A DNA stretch of 40,698 nt from an uncultured Bacilli bacterium (GTDB lineage: Bacteria > Bacillota_I > Bacilli_A > RF39 > UBA660): contig CAKOOQ010000008.1 of assembly GCA_934098555.1 (NCBI GenBank), positions 1 to 40,698 on the forward strand, given 5' to 3'. A program made the translations under genes and the position numbers. This document shows, piece by piece, positions 32,377 through 40,551 of this stretch (position 1 is the first letter of the stretch; every line of letters begins with the position of its first letter). The notes beneath the pieces are model-generated. The model had not been told where the DNA came from. It saw only the letters and a list, made by a program, of their open reading frames with translations, and made no database searches.

Positions 32377-33783
32377 TTATTCTCCTATCGTATAAGGATT
32401 TTCAAGGGTTCCTTCTCCGCCTAAAATCGACGTAGAGGGTATCAGATAGACCGAAGGCCGAACCGCATGCTGGTGGTACGCACTGGGGCGGTAGACACGG
32501 CCAGCGACGTCGACAGAGAACACGAAGTAAGAAGTAGACGAAAACGGGGCTAATGTCCATGGTGTTGTACTTGAATCGAAAAGCCAATCATTATTTTTAC
32601 AGTCACTATAAGAACTATCATTCCAGTTATATAATTCTTTGGCTAAACAACTTGTTCGATTACTTGTACTTCCTCCACTTGTCGCATATCCATAATCACT
32701 TGGATACATTAAACCAACTTTGCCTGGCCATTCTGTTGGTTTTCCCGTGTATACAGTAGTTCCTCTTTCATAGGTATACCAATGACTTGCCAATCCATTT
32801 GACGAACTAGTATATTTTGCTGCTCCTCCTAATTTCCATGTTATCGTATCTATTTGATTTTTGGCTGCCTCTGTTAAGCCATTACTTGTAAAATCACAAG
32901 AGGTTGTTGCACCATTTTGGCCAGATGGGCATGTTCCTGATGTTTTATTATAATAGGCTCCATTATTTAAAACTTCTTTTAAAGTACTGTCTGTCCAATC
33001 GTTACTTCCATTACTATGTGTTGAACTTCCTGTCCCACTAGCCTTATTATCCCAACTATAATTTCCTAAAGAATTAGTTCGAATTAATTTCATTCTTTGT
33101 CCTTCTGGAGTATTTAAGATTCCTATAATTCTCCATCCGGCTTTTTCACCATTAAAGGTTACATAATTACAAGGATTAGACCCAACATATCTTAAATTGT
33201 TATCACTTGTTCCATCATAGGCTAATGTATAGGTACAACTATCACTTGTTTTATCTGGAACAGTATAAACATCTGTTGATGATGAATCAGCATTATTTTT
33301 TACATAAGTTAAAACATCCTTACCAGATAAAACTTTCTTTGTAAAATACAAAGTACATTTTGTTCTTGTTGAGTTATTTCTTACGTAAGTACTATAGTCT
33401 ACTATTGCGTGCCAATTATCATCATCCCATGAAATGGTAACCCCACTGTTACAACTTGATTTTGTTATATCTAAGGTAAGTCCGGAATCTTTATTGGGCA
33501 TCTCTCGTGTAATTTCATTATTGACATAGTAGGCAAAATATAAATCTCCTGGGTCTTCAACAACTCCATTTATAACGTTAAAGTCTTTTTTTTCTTCATA
33601 AAAAGCATAACTCTTATAAAAGAAAAAGATACTTAAAGATACAACAAAGAAACCTATAAGCGAACATAAAACTTTTCTTTTAAAACGGGATTCTTTGTAT
33701 CCTTTTAATTCATAAGGATACCACCCCCAAGAGCCATTTTTTAGCTTGTTTATTTTTACATATTTTCTAAATATTTCTTTCAC
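32377..33783 (-). CDS. Membrane-anchored surface protein with variable C-terminus, probable DGR target
   Basis: 468 residues. A basic cytoplasmic start, one membrane segment ('VLCSLIGFFVVSLSIFFFYK', residues ~37-58), then an extracellular part. Residues ~70-150 are an all-beta region with a Cys pair; residues ~190-468 form a Trp/Gly/Asn-rich domain ('EKAGWRIIGILNTPEGQRMK', 'GLMYPSDYGYATSGG', 'AVRPSVYL', 'GGEGTLENPYTIGE'), which resembles C-type-lectin-like display domains carried by retroelement-diversified proteins. Paired cysteines and Ser/Thr/Asn richness fit an exposed protein. The last ~50 codons are abruptly GC-rich (see 32443-32541). Start GTG 33783 with GAGG eight bases upstream; promoter at 33811-33839. 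Role unknown; ligand or phage-receptor-like display is inference. Confidence 0.8.
   Translation of the reverse strand: MKEIFRKYVKINKLKNGSWGWYPYELKGYKESRFKRKVLCSLIGFFVVSLSIFFFYKSYAFYEEKKDFNVINGVVEDPGDLYFAYYVNNEITREMPNKDSGLTLDITKSSCNSGVTISWDDDNWHAIVDYSTYVRNNSTRTKCTLYFTKKVLSGKDVLTYVKNNADSSSTDVYTVPDKTSDSCTYTLAYDGTSDNNLRYVGSNPCNYVTFNGEKAGWRIIGILNTPEGQRMKLIRTNSLGNYSWDNKASGTGSSTHSNGSNDWTDSTLKEVLNNGAYYNKTSGTCPSGQNGATTSCDFTSNGLTEAAKNQIDTITWKLGGAAKYTSSSNGLASHWYTYERGTTVYTGKPTEWPGKVGLMYPSDYGYATSGGSTSNRTSCLAKELYNWNDSSYSDCKNNDWLFDSSTTPWTLAPFSSTSYFVFSVDVAGRVYRPSAYHQHAVRPSVYLIPSTSILGGEGTLENPYTIGE
32443..32541 (-). other. Putative DGR variable region (VR), orphan
   Basis: 33 codons, from the TCG of 'PFSSTSYF' to the CTG of 'AVRPSVYL'. 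None ends in A, although A or T endings dominate elsewhere. GC is 38 of 60 bases in 32461-32520 against 15 of 60 in 32581-32640, and the coding strand has only 7 A in those 60. Runs of NNC codons (TAC TTC, GTC GAC GTC, GGC, GTC TAC CGC CCC, TAC CAC) are what adenine-directed mutagenesis of AAC codons leaves. Location at the very 3' end of a surface-protein gene also fits. No template repeat or reverse transcriptase is seen in this window, so confirmation is needed. Confidence 0.65.
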
Positions 33784-33810
33784 ACTTTGAGCCTCTTTTC
33801 TACACTTAAA

Positions 33811-33839
33811 ATATTACAATAAAAAACTTTTTTTGACAA
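33811..33839 (-). promoter_or_regulatory. Promoter of the surface protein-nuclease operon
   Basis: Minus strand TTGTCA (33834-33839), a 17-bp spacer and TAATAT (33811-33816). It lies 28 bases before the GTG start, with no sign of a separate promoter for the nuclease. Confidence 0.7.
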
Positions 33840-33852
33840 TATATTATAACGT

Positions 33853-34320
33853 TTAATCAACGAGTTCAAAATCTTGATATAAAAGAATATGGGGTACTTT
33901 TTCTTGAACCGTCTTTAAAACCTCATTATCATCATCAATGAGAGCTATTTGAGAAGATGAGGAAACAAAATTTAAATAATTCGCTTTAAAAGTGCTGAGG
34001 TATTATTTCCTAAATGTTCTTTTGATAAAATATTTCGTTTGGTAAAAAAAGGGGCATATAAATCAAGCCAATCATTTTTTTCTTTTATTTGCAAGTCTTT
34101 TTTACAAATAGATAAAATTTGTAGTTCGACATTAGGTAAATCATTTATCTTTTCAAATATTTGAATAGAATGATATAAAGGACGTTTCTTTAAATAATCT
34201 TTGGGATTACCAACATCAAAACAGGCAAGAACACCATCCATAGCCACATAAAGAATTAATTTTCTATTCTTGAATAATTCTTTTATTAAATTATAAAAAG
34301 GCTTTTTTTAGCCTCTTTTC
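33853..34320 (-). pseudogene. Decayed HAD-superfamily (5'-nucleotidase-like) gene
   Basis: Three lesions. The N-terminal strand reads 'KLILYVAMDGVLACFDVGNP' in frame, but the family's nucleophile Asp (DxDGV) is Ala. The frame opens after a TAA near 34310 without any start codon and without a ribosome binding site. After 'LSKEHLGNNTSALLKRII' a stop occurs at 33972, while the homologous C-terminus ('FKANYLNFVSSSSQIALIDDDNEVL' in part, with the motif IDDD) continues in the -1 frame to 33853. It is adjacent to the DGR-target promoter and appears inert. Confidence 0.8.
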
Positions 34321-34340
34321 TCTATCTTCACTTTATCATA

Positions 34341-34367
34341 AAAAAAGATAAAGGCCTATAGCCTCTA
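34341..34367 (-). terminator. Terminator of the ABC transporter operon
   Basis: Minus strand TAGAGGC-TATAG-GCCTTTA (seven pairs including one G-T) followed by TCTTTTTTT, directly after the permease stop at 34371. Confidence 0.75.
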
Positions 34368-34370
34368 CCT

Positions 34371-35693
34371 TTAATTTTTATTTTTTAAAGAAGTAAACAT
34401 TTTTTTCCATAATTTGGTGGATGAATAATTTAAAATACCTACTTTATAGATTCTTAAACCATATTTAAAAATAATAAATGTACATAAAATATTGATAAGT
34501 GTGGCCATAGCCAAACTATAAATACTTATTTGTCCAAGTAAGAATAACGATGGCGATAACATAAAACTTAACATTGGGACATAAGACATGACTTTTATAA
34601 AGGCCGCCCCTTCAAATTGACTGGCCATAATAGCTAAGTAATAACCAACCATTATAATCAACATAATCGGTGTTTGAAGTTGTTGAAAATCTTCCATACT
34701 GGTTGTCATAGATGCTAAAACTCCGGCAACAATACCATAAAGGACAAAAGAAACTAAGAAAAGTAAAAGTATCCAAGGAAGACCTTGTAATAATAAATTT
34801 AAAATACCACTTTCTTGCAAACTTGAAATAATGGTTGAAACGTTACCAGAAAGGCCTTCACCTATGCCACTAAGTAAATTCCCACCGCCAAAGATAAAAC
34901 GACTTAAGACAGCGACAAAGGCATATAAAAGTAATAACACACCTTGAATAACAACGAATAAAGTGGATGCGAAAACCTTAGATAAAAAGTGGATTTCCGG
35001 AGAGACATTAGAAATAATAATTTCCATACTCCGTGTGGTTTTTTCATCATTTACTTCACTACCAATCATTTGAACAAGCATTAAAATAAGAAAGAAACAA
35101 GGTAAAATAACAACTAAGATAACTCCTGAGGTAATTAAATCTTTATTTTTAATATTACTTTTTTCTTCATTGGTAACGGTAAGTGTGATTGTAGCGGGAT
35201 TCATTAATCTACTTACCTCTTCTTCGGTTAAACCACTTTGCATGATAGCCATGGTGCTTTTCACCGTGTTAATAGAACTTTCTAAAAACTGGGTTTCCAT
35301 TGTTTTTAATTCTTCAAAACTGATAAGTTCCGCTTCTAAATAGTTTTCTTTACTTTCTTTTAAATAAACTATGATTTTTTTCTCATCTTCCTTTAAAGAT
35401 TCTTTTTCTTCTTCTAATGAAGAAGCTTTAGAAACTTCAAAATGATATGTATCTTGTAGATTATTCGTTAAAGAAGAAAAAGAATTTAAAAATAAATCAT
35501 AGCCTCCAACCTCATCGATAACTGATACTTTGGTAACGTCTTCAAAATCACCACCAAAAAAAGTAACAATACGGTCAATATTCGTAATAACCATGAGAAG
35601 AACAAGTAAAAGAATATTCACAACTAAAAACCATTTGGTTTTTATTTTCTTATTTAGACTTTGTTTGGTTAAAAATTTAAGTTTAGCCTTCAT
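34371..35693 (-). CDS. ABC-2 type transporter permease, NatB/YhaP-like
   Basis: Membrane half of an export ABC system. 440 residues from ATG 35693 (AGGTGA five bases upstream; the GTG at 35702 overlaps that site). One N-terminal helix ('WFLVVNILLLVLLMVITN') is followed by a ~150-residue extracytoplasmic domain and then five or six helices ('LITSGVILVVILPCFFLILM', 'GVLLLLYAFVAVL', 'LVSFVLYGIVAGVLASM'), the layout of NatB/YhaP permeases. NatAB exports sodium in Bacillus; other members export peptides or give resistance, so substrate is open. Its start lies within the ATPase gene end (11-base overlap from the preferred start). Confidence 0.85.
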   Translation of the reverse strand: MKAKLKFLTKQSLNKKIKTKWFLVVNILLLVLLMVITNIDRIVTFFGGDFEDVTKVSVIDEVGGYDLFLNSFSSLTNNLQDTYHFEVSKASSLEEEKESLKEDEKKIIVYLKESKENYLEAELISFEELKTMETQFLESSINTVKSTMAIMQSGLTEEEVSRLMNPATITLTVTNEEKSNIKNKDLITSGVILVVILPCFFLILMLVQMIGSEVNDEKTTRSMEIIISNVSPEIHFLSKVFASTLFVVIQGVLLLLYAFVAVLSRFIFGGGNLLSGIGEGLSGNVSTIISSLQESGILNLLLQGLPWILLLFLVSFVLYGIVAGVLASMTTSMEDFQQLQTPIMLIIMVGYYLAIMASQFEGAAFIKVMSYVPMLSFMLSPSLFLLGQISIYSLAMATLINILCTFIIFKYGLRIYKVGILNYSSTKLWKKMFTSLKNKN

Positions 35694-36582
35694 AGGATTC
35701 ACCTACCTTACTTAAGAAAATCTCATTCAAACTTGGGTCCGATACGACAAATTTAGTGATATGTTTGCCTTTTTTAACTTCCGCAAAAACCGTATCAATA
35801 TACTTATCTTCTAAAACGGAAACAATCATTTCTTCGGCGTTTTCTATAACATTTGAAACACCTTCTAAGTGTTCTAAGTCTTCTTTTTTCACATCTCCAA
35901 TAAGATGAATGGTTTTCTTACGATAATCTTTCTTAATTTCTTTTAAATCACCTTCTAAAACCGATTTTCCCTTCACAAGAATAACGAGTTTCTCGCAAAA
36001 CATTTCCACATGCTCCATCCGGTGTGATGAAAAAATAATACAACATCCCTTCTTTTTAAAATCTTGAATGGCGTTTATAAACATTTCCACATTAATAGGA
36101 TCTAAGCCTGTAAAAGGTTCATCTAAAATAAGAAGTTTGGGTTCATTTATCACCGCTGTAATAAATTGAACCTTTTGTTGATTTCCTTTGGACAATTCTT
36201 TTATTTTTCTATTCTTATATTCAGTAATATGAAAACGTTCTAACCAAATATCAAGCCTTTCTAAAATTGTTTTTTCATCCATTCCTTTTAAAACACCATA
36301 ATAAACAACTTGTTCTTTCACGGTTAATTTGGTAAGTAAACTTCTTTCTTCCGTCAAAAAACCAATTTTATCGGTTACTGAATAATCGATGGGTTTATCA
36401 TCTAAGGTAATTTCGCCACTGTTAGGTTTCAAAAGGCCAATAATCATTCGAAATGTCGTTGTTTTACCCGCTCCATTCACCCCTAAAAGGCCAAATATTT
36501 CACCATCATTCACAGTAAATGATAAATCATCCACTGCTTTATGAGTGTCATAATACTTCGTTACATGACTTACTTTTAACAT
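35683..36582 (-). CDS. ABC transporter ATPase, NatA/YhaQ-like
   Basis: 299 residues. Walker A 'GVNGAGKTTTFRMIIGLL', Q-loop region 'IGFLTEERSLLTKLTV', signature 'LSKGNQQKVQF', Walker B 'LLILDEPFTGLDPIN' and switch His 'IIFSSHRMEHVE' are all intact, so it should hydrolyse ATP for the neighbouring permease. The C-terminal ~80 residues form the accessory domain found in NatA/YhaQ proteins ('KKTIHLIGDVKKEDLEHLEG', ending in 'DPSLNEIFLSKVGES'). GAGGA four to five bases before the ATG. Two-gene operon with the permease. Confidence 0.94.
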   Translation of the reverse strand: MLKVSHVTKYYDTHKAVDDLSFTVNDGEIFGLLGVNGAGKTTTFRMIIGLLKPNSGEITLDDKPIDYSVTDKIGFLTEERSLLTKLTVKEQVVYYGVLKGMDEKTILERLDIWLERFHITEYKNRKIKELSKGNQQKVQFITAVINEPKLLILDEPFTGLDPINVEMFINAIQDFKKKGCCIIFSSHRMEHVEMFCEKLVILVKGKSVLEGDLKEIKKDYRKKTIHLIGDVKKEDLEHLEGVSNVIENAEEMIVSVLEDKYIDTVFAEVKKGKHITKFVVSDPSLNEIFLSKVGESYEG

Positions 36583-36616
36583 ATTCCTCTTCCCTTCTCA
36601 ATTTATTATAAAAGAA

Positions 36617-36640
36617 AAAAAGATATTCGTCTATCTTTTT
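36617..36640 (-). terminator. Terminator of the glycosyltransferase gene
   Basis: A perfect nine-bp stem, AAAAAGATA and TATCTTTTT, around a six-base loop, followed by a T-rich tail on the minus strand. The TAG stop at 36631-36633 is inside the hairpin. Confidence 0.85.
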
Positions 36641-37656
36641 AATTTTCTAATCAGTTTTTGTTCCGTATTTATGGCCTCATTTACAGAAGTAATAGGTTTT
36701 TTATAAAGAATTTTTTCCGCTAAATGGTTTTGAATATCCGTGAAATGTTTTTGGGCGTAAAGAGTATCATAAGAAAACAAATTAGCAATGCGGTAATTAG
36801 CAAGACGAAGATACGTGGCCATAATATCTTCTTTTTCTTTTAAAGGAATATCCCAGAAAGAAATACTATGAATAGTACTATAAAGGTACTGCTTCATGCG
36901 GTCTTTTAACATTTTCTTTTCCTCTTCAGGTAACTTCATTGCTATAGATTTATCATAAACTCTCAACATATCTAATATTCTAGTATTTTTACTTAATAAA
37001 GATGTCGCCATAATTCCTTGTGAATTTTGACGATACGCATAATCACTTTGCAAAAGTTGCACGGTTTTTTGAGCCCTTAAAAGGATAGGATACGTAAAGG
37101 CCGCATCTTCATAAATAGCCCCTTCTAAAAAGCAGTCATACTGAATAAAATCATGTAGAAACAGTTTGTCCCAAACAGCGGGAGTTTCTTCGAAAAAAGC
37201 ATCAGGATGTTTTAAGTAATCACTAATGTAAGGTCTTTTTTTTTGACATCTTGGAAAAACTTCTTTGGAAAGATAAGCATCTTCTCTTATTTGAAAGCAA
37301 TTACCAACCAGTAAAGGCATATTATAAAATTCTAATGTTTCAGAAAAATCTTCATACATCGTATGAGAAACTAAATCATCGGAATCGACAAAACCAATAT
37401 ATTTACCATTAGCAAGAGATAACCCCGTATTTCGGGCATGAGAAAGACCTTGATTTTCTTCTAGATAAACAGCTTTGATTAAATATGGATAATTTTTTTC
37501 GTATTCTTTTAATATTTCACGACTGTTATCTGTACTCTTATCTTCAATACAAATAATTTCAATATCTTTAAGTGACTGCGTCACTAAAGAATTGAGACAA
37601 GTTGGTAAATATTTAGAAACATTATAAATAGGCACGATAACACTAACTTTTGGCAT
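36631..37656 (-). CDS. Family 2 glycosyltransferase
   Basis: 341 residues. GT-A fold: 'VSVIVPIYNVSKYLPTCLNS', nucleotide-binding 'EIICIEDKSTDNSREIL', 'GLSHARNTGLSLANGKYIGF' and the DxD-type metal motif 'VDSDDLVS'. No membrane segment, so a peripheral cytoplasmic enzyme that probably adds a sugar to a cell-envelope glycan or lipid. The C-terminal ~130 residues are helical and set acceptor choice; they are not diagnostic. AGGGGGA ribosome binding site. It stands alone rather than in a polysaccharide cluster, so the target polymer cannot be guessed. Confidence 0.9.
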   Translation of the reverse strand: MPKVSVIVPIYNVSKYLPTCLNSLVTQSLKDIEIICIEDKSTDNSREILKEYEKNYPYLIKAVYLEENQGLSHARNTGLSLANGKYIGFVDSDDLVSHTMYEDFSETLEFYNMPLLVGNCFQIREDAYLSKEVFPRCQKKRPYISDYLKHPDAFFEETPAVWDKLFLHDFIQYDCFLEGAIYEDAAFTYPILLRAQKTVQLLQSDYAYRQNSQGIMATSLLSKNTRILDMLRVYDKSIAMKLPEEEKKMLKDRMKQYLYSTIHSISFWDIPLKEKEDIMATYLRLANYRIANLFSYDTLYAQKHFTDIQNHLAEKILYKKPITSVNEAINTEQKLIRKLKR

Positions 37657-37707
37657 AATTTCCCCCTTGGTTGCCTTATTATAACGACTAAATATTAGAA
37701 AGTAAAG

Positions 37708-38373
37708 TTAAAGTGCTTCTTCCTCTTCACTTTCCCACTCATCAAAAATGTTTTTAACTAAGATGCCTAAAAATTCATTTTCACAGTTTTTAAAGAAATT
37801 CTCTTCAAAATAATCATTATAAATCATTTTCTTTAACATCTCTTTGTCGAGTTCTTCTAATATTTCACTCATAGCTATCTGCGTCGTTTGTTTTAAATGA
37901 ACAAGTTCCTGTTTTTGATTTGCTTGAATGTCCTTTCTTTTTGAAGGATAACCACTTAAAAATTCTGTTGTAAACAAAGTTTCAAAAATACTTTCTAATA
38001 AAAATTCCGAACCTGTGCCAAAATACTTTCCAAAAGGAATCGCGATAGCATTGCCTGCATTTACTTTACAAAAACACTTAGCATCCACATTATCGGCAAC
38101 GTATCCAGCGTAAACGAAAGGCATGGCATTTAAACTCATTGTCACTCCAATACCAGATGCACATCCGGTAATAACAAAATCAACAGCCTTACTATTTAAA
38201 AGAAGACCAGCTAAAATACCAGCCTCTACATAATTGATATCACATTTCTTGTCTTTAGAAACGCCATAATTAAAAACTTCATGATGATATTTCGTAGCTA
38301 TTTGATTTAAAATTTTATAAATAAATTCATTTTTATCTTTTTGACTATTTTCATTAATTAATGCTATTTTCAT
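37708..38373 (-). CDS. RpiB/LacA/LacB family sugar-phosphate isomerase with C-terminal extension
   Basis: 221 residues; the first ~150 are the RpiB/LacAB fold with the catalytic Cys in 'VITGCASGIGVTMSLNAMPF' and 'KVNAGNAIAIPFGKYFGTGS'. The family normally ends near 150 residues; here ~70 acidic, helical residues follow. The N-terminus 'MKIALINENSQKDKNEFIYK' replaces the usual GSDHAG phosphate-binding loop, so the substrate may differ from ribose 5-phosphate or galactose 6-phosphate. AGGAG seven bases before ATG; nine bases after the HD-domain gene, so co-transcribed with it. Confidence 0.85.
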   Translation of the reverse strand: MKIALINENSQKDKNEFIYKILNQIATKYHHEVFNYGVSKDKKCDINYVEAGILAGLLLNSKAVDFVITGCASGIGVTMSLNAMPFVYAGYVADNVDAKCFCKVNAGNAIAIPFGKYFGTGSEFLLESIFETLFTTEFLSGYPSKRKDIQANQKQELVHLKQTTQIAMSEILEELDKEMLKKMIYNDYFEENFFKNCENEFLGILVKNIFDEWESEEEEAL

Positions 38374-38382
38374 GATAAACTC

Positions 38383-40026
38383 CTATCTTTTTAATATAAA
38401 AATAACGGCAAAAGTCATTCCTAGAAAGAGGGTTACCAAAACGATAGATAAAAGACTTACATGCCCTGAAATTTTTCGTGTTCGTTTTAAAATTTCTTCT
38501 TTTTCCTTAGAAAGAGGTTTTAAATCATTATCTTTTATTTCAAAAGGGAAATGATTTAAGGTACATAAAACATTTAGGTAATCTTCATTTATTCTTTCAC
38601 TACCCATATCGTCTTTGGAAAAATATTTTTCTTTGAATTGTTTTATTAAAGGAGCTAAACACTCTTTTTCATCTTCATAATTTGGTTCACGATGATGGAT
38701 AATTTGAAATTCATTAATATAGTTATCAACATCTTCATCCACATCTTTACGAACAAAATTTAAAAGTTCGATAACGTCATCTCTTTGAAAATAATACCGA
38801 GCCGTCTCGGAAAAGAAATGCCATTTTTGGTCCATTATTAAAGGATTTTCTTTTTTATTTTTAATTCCCCATAAATAAATTGGCACACTTTTTAAGAAGG
38901 ACGTAAATTGACTTTCAAAAGAATAATCTTCAGAAATATTGATTAAATGCGTTAATTTAAAATATTTAAGTAAATCAAGAGCCTTAAAAGATACTTGAGC
39001 TTCGGGAATAATTTTTTCTTCGGATACCCATTCGCCATTAGGAGCTGAAGTAACAAGTTCCTTATATTCTCTAAATTTTTCTTTAGGAAGTTTATAAATG
39101 GTAATATATTTATCTTTCAAAGTATTAAAAATAGAATCGGGAAAAATTTCTTTAATGCCACCTTGGCTTCTAGGAAAAAGTGCCGATGTCCGAAACGATG
39201 CCATCTCAAAACAGTTAACCGGATTTATGCCAGCATAAACAAACCGGCCTTTTTGGGTACTTTCTTTAGGTTCTAAAGAAAAGATACTTGGATCTAATGA
39301 GGCATGATACATATTCTTTTCCCCTTTTTTATAAGCGATAATCCAATCATTAAGAAGTTCATAATTATTTAATACTTGTTTTTTTCCTTTCTGTTCTTTA
39401 TATTTTATGATGGCCAAATTATAATCCATATAAAATTCATCACTCAATAATAAAAGTTCTTTAGCCTCTTTGGTCCGAAGCTTATTTTTATCGCACGTCC
39501 CTACAGGAGCCGGAAAATTTAGACGATTTCTATCAAGAGCATCAGCATCTTTTAATATATCTAACATCTTTCCGATTTCTTCTTGCTCTTCTAAGTTAAA
39601 TAAATCACCTTTAAAAGTAATTTTATCTTCCTCACTGGCATGATATTCAATAAGAATTTTTAAAATTTCTTTTTGCTTAGGATTTAAAACCTTTACATAT
39701 TTTTCAACATTTAAGGCTCCTCCTATACCATGGTCCTCATTAGAAAATCCTAAAGTTTTACCTATATCATGAAATAAGGCAGCTTCTAGTAAAAGATTTT
39801 TATCAAACGAAACATTGCCCATTTTATTTAAAATCATTTGTGTATAGGCTAATACTTTTTCAATATGTTTCAAATCATGATAAAAATCCTTAGTGTCTGT
39901 GTATAAATGTTTTTCTATTCCCATTTGCAAAAGATAAACAATTTTCTTTTGATCTTGCAATGATAACCCATATTTATTCAATGTTTCTTGTGAAAACATC
40001 TCTAAGTAACTTCGTTCTTCGTTCAT
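38383..40026 (-). CDS. HD-domain phosphohydrolase with C-terminal membrane anchor
   Basis: 547 residues. Residues ~40-180 form an HD domain with the metal set H (FYHDLKHIEKV), HD (ALFHDIGKTLG), H (EDHGIGGA), H (IEYHASEED) and D (KDADALDRNR). These enzymes hydrolyse nucleotides or phosphoesters. Residues ~240-510 are an unrecognised region that contains 'SLEPKESTQKGRFVYAGINP' and 'PRSQGGIKEIFPDSIF'; this looks like a separate sensor or catalytic domain. A single C-terminal helix ('VSLLSIVLVTLFLGMTFAVI') makes it a tail-anchored membrane protein with the domains in the cytoplasm. AGGGGAAGT ribosome binding site. Operon with the RpiB-like gene. Substrate unknown. Confidence 0.8.
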   Translation of the reverse strand: MNEERSYLEMFSQETLNKYGLSLQDQKKIVYLLQMGIEKHLYTDTKDFYHDLKHIEKVLAYTQMILNKMGNVSFDKNLLLEAALFHDIGKTLGFSNEDHGIGGALNVEKYVKVLNPKQKEILKILIEYHASEEDKITFKGDLFNLEEQEEIGKMLDILKDADALDRNRLNFPAPVGTCDKNKLRTKEAKELLLLSDEFYMDYNLAIIKYKEQKGKKQVLNNYELLNDWIIAYKKGEKNMYHASLDPSIFSLEPKESTQKGRFVYAGINPVNCFEMASFRTSALFPRSQGGIKEIFPDSIFNTLKDKYITIYKLPKEKFREYKELVTSAPNGEWVSEEKIIPEAQVSFKALDLLKYFKLTHLINISEDYSFESQFTSFLKSVPIYLWGIKNKKENPLIMDQKWHFFSETARYYFQRDDVIELLNFVRKDVDEDVDNYINEFQIIHHREPNYEDEKECLAPLIKQFKEKYFSKDDMGSERINEDYLNVLCTLNHFPFEIKDNDLKPLSKEKEEILKRTRKISGHVSLLSIVLVTLFLGMTFAVIFILKR

Positions 40027-40111
40027 TTTACTTCCCCTATTCTTTTTTATTATAACAAATTTATACTTTAAAGTCTTCGTCTTTTCTTTATATTTTCTAA
40101 AAACAATTTAT

Positions 40112-40133
40112 AAAAAAAGACCAGATAGGTCTT
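40112..40133 (-). terminator. Terminator after the transposase-like fragment
   Basis: Minus strand AAGACC-TATCT-GGTCTT followed by a T run (TTTTT), two bases after the stop at 40135. Confidence 0.75.
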
Positions 40134-40134
40134 C

Positions 40135-40458
40135 TTAAAAAATTATAAATGTTAGATACTTATTTTCTAAGGCTTCTTCTAAAGATAAGTCAGTGATACT
40201 CACTATATCATTTAAAGACATCTTCTTTTTAAGCATTATTTTAACCCTATTAACCTCGTTAGCTTCTTTAGGTTCGGTCATCCGGCACTTTTCATCGTCT
40301 TCTTCTTTTGTCATGTAATGCATAAATGTCGGATTTTCATTGACTCTTTTTATTTCACTCATAAATTTTCTTATCTTTCCATCTCTTGGTAATTTAGCCA
40401 GATTTTCTTCTTTTAAATCTAACATAATTAGATACTTGCATTTCTCAATACGAGTAAA
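40135..40458 (-). pseudogene. C-terminal fragment of an Rpn-type (PD-(D/E)XK) transposase/nuclease family protein
   Basis: Homology-like sequence starts before any start codon: 'FTRIEKCKYLIMLDLKEEN' is in frame upstream of the ATG at 40425, with a TAA just before it at 40459. The body ('LPRDGKIRKFMSEIKRVNEN', 'FMHYMTKEEDDEKC', 'MLKKKMSLNDIVSITDLSLE') matches the tail of Rpn-type proteins, which end with a short helix-turn-helix-like repeat. The PD-(D/E)XK nuclease domain that should precede it is missing. An ORF of 96 residues remains from the ATG. It is a relic next to another transposase fragment. Confidence 0.65.
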
Positions 40459-40551
40459 TTATGATATGCTTACTGCTATAAGATAGTGATGCAAAAATAT
40501 GAAACTAGTTAAAAATATGGATAAATTAGGAAAAAAACAAAAGAGATAAAT

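Noticed and set aside
32402..32587. A 61-codon open frame overlapping the end of the surface-protein gene
   Set aside because: It is opened by the GC-rich, stop-poor composition of the putative variable region; no ribosome binding site, and Cys/Arg/Pro-rich nonsense sequence.
33984..33990. T-TTA-AAG slippery heptamer exactly where the HAD gene changes to the -1 frame, as for programmed frameshifting
   Set aside because: No downstream stem-loop is seen, the gene also lacks a start codon and its catalytic Asp, so simple decay explains it better.
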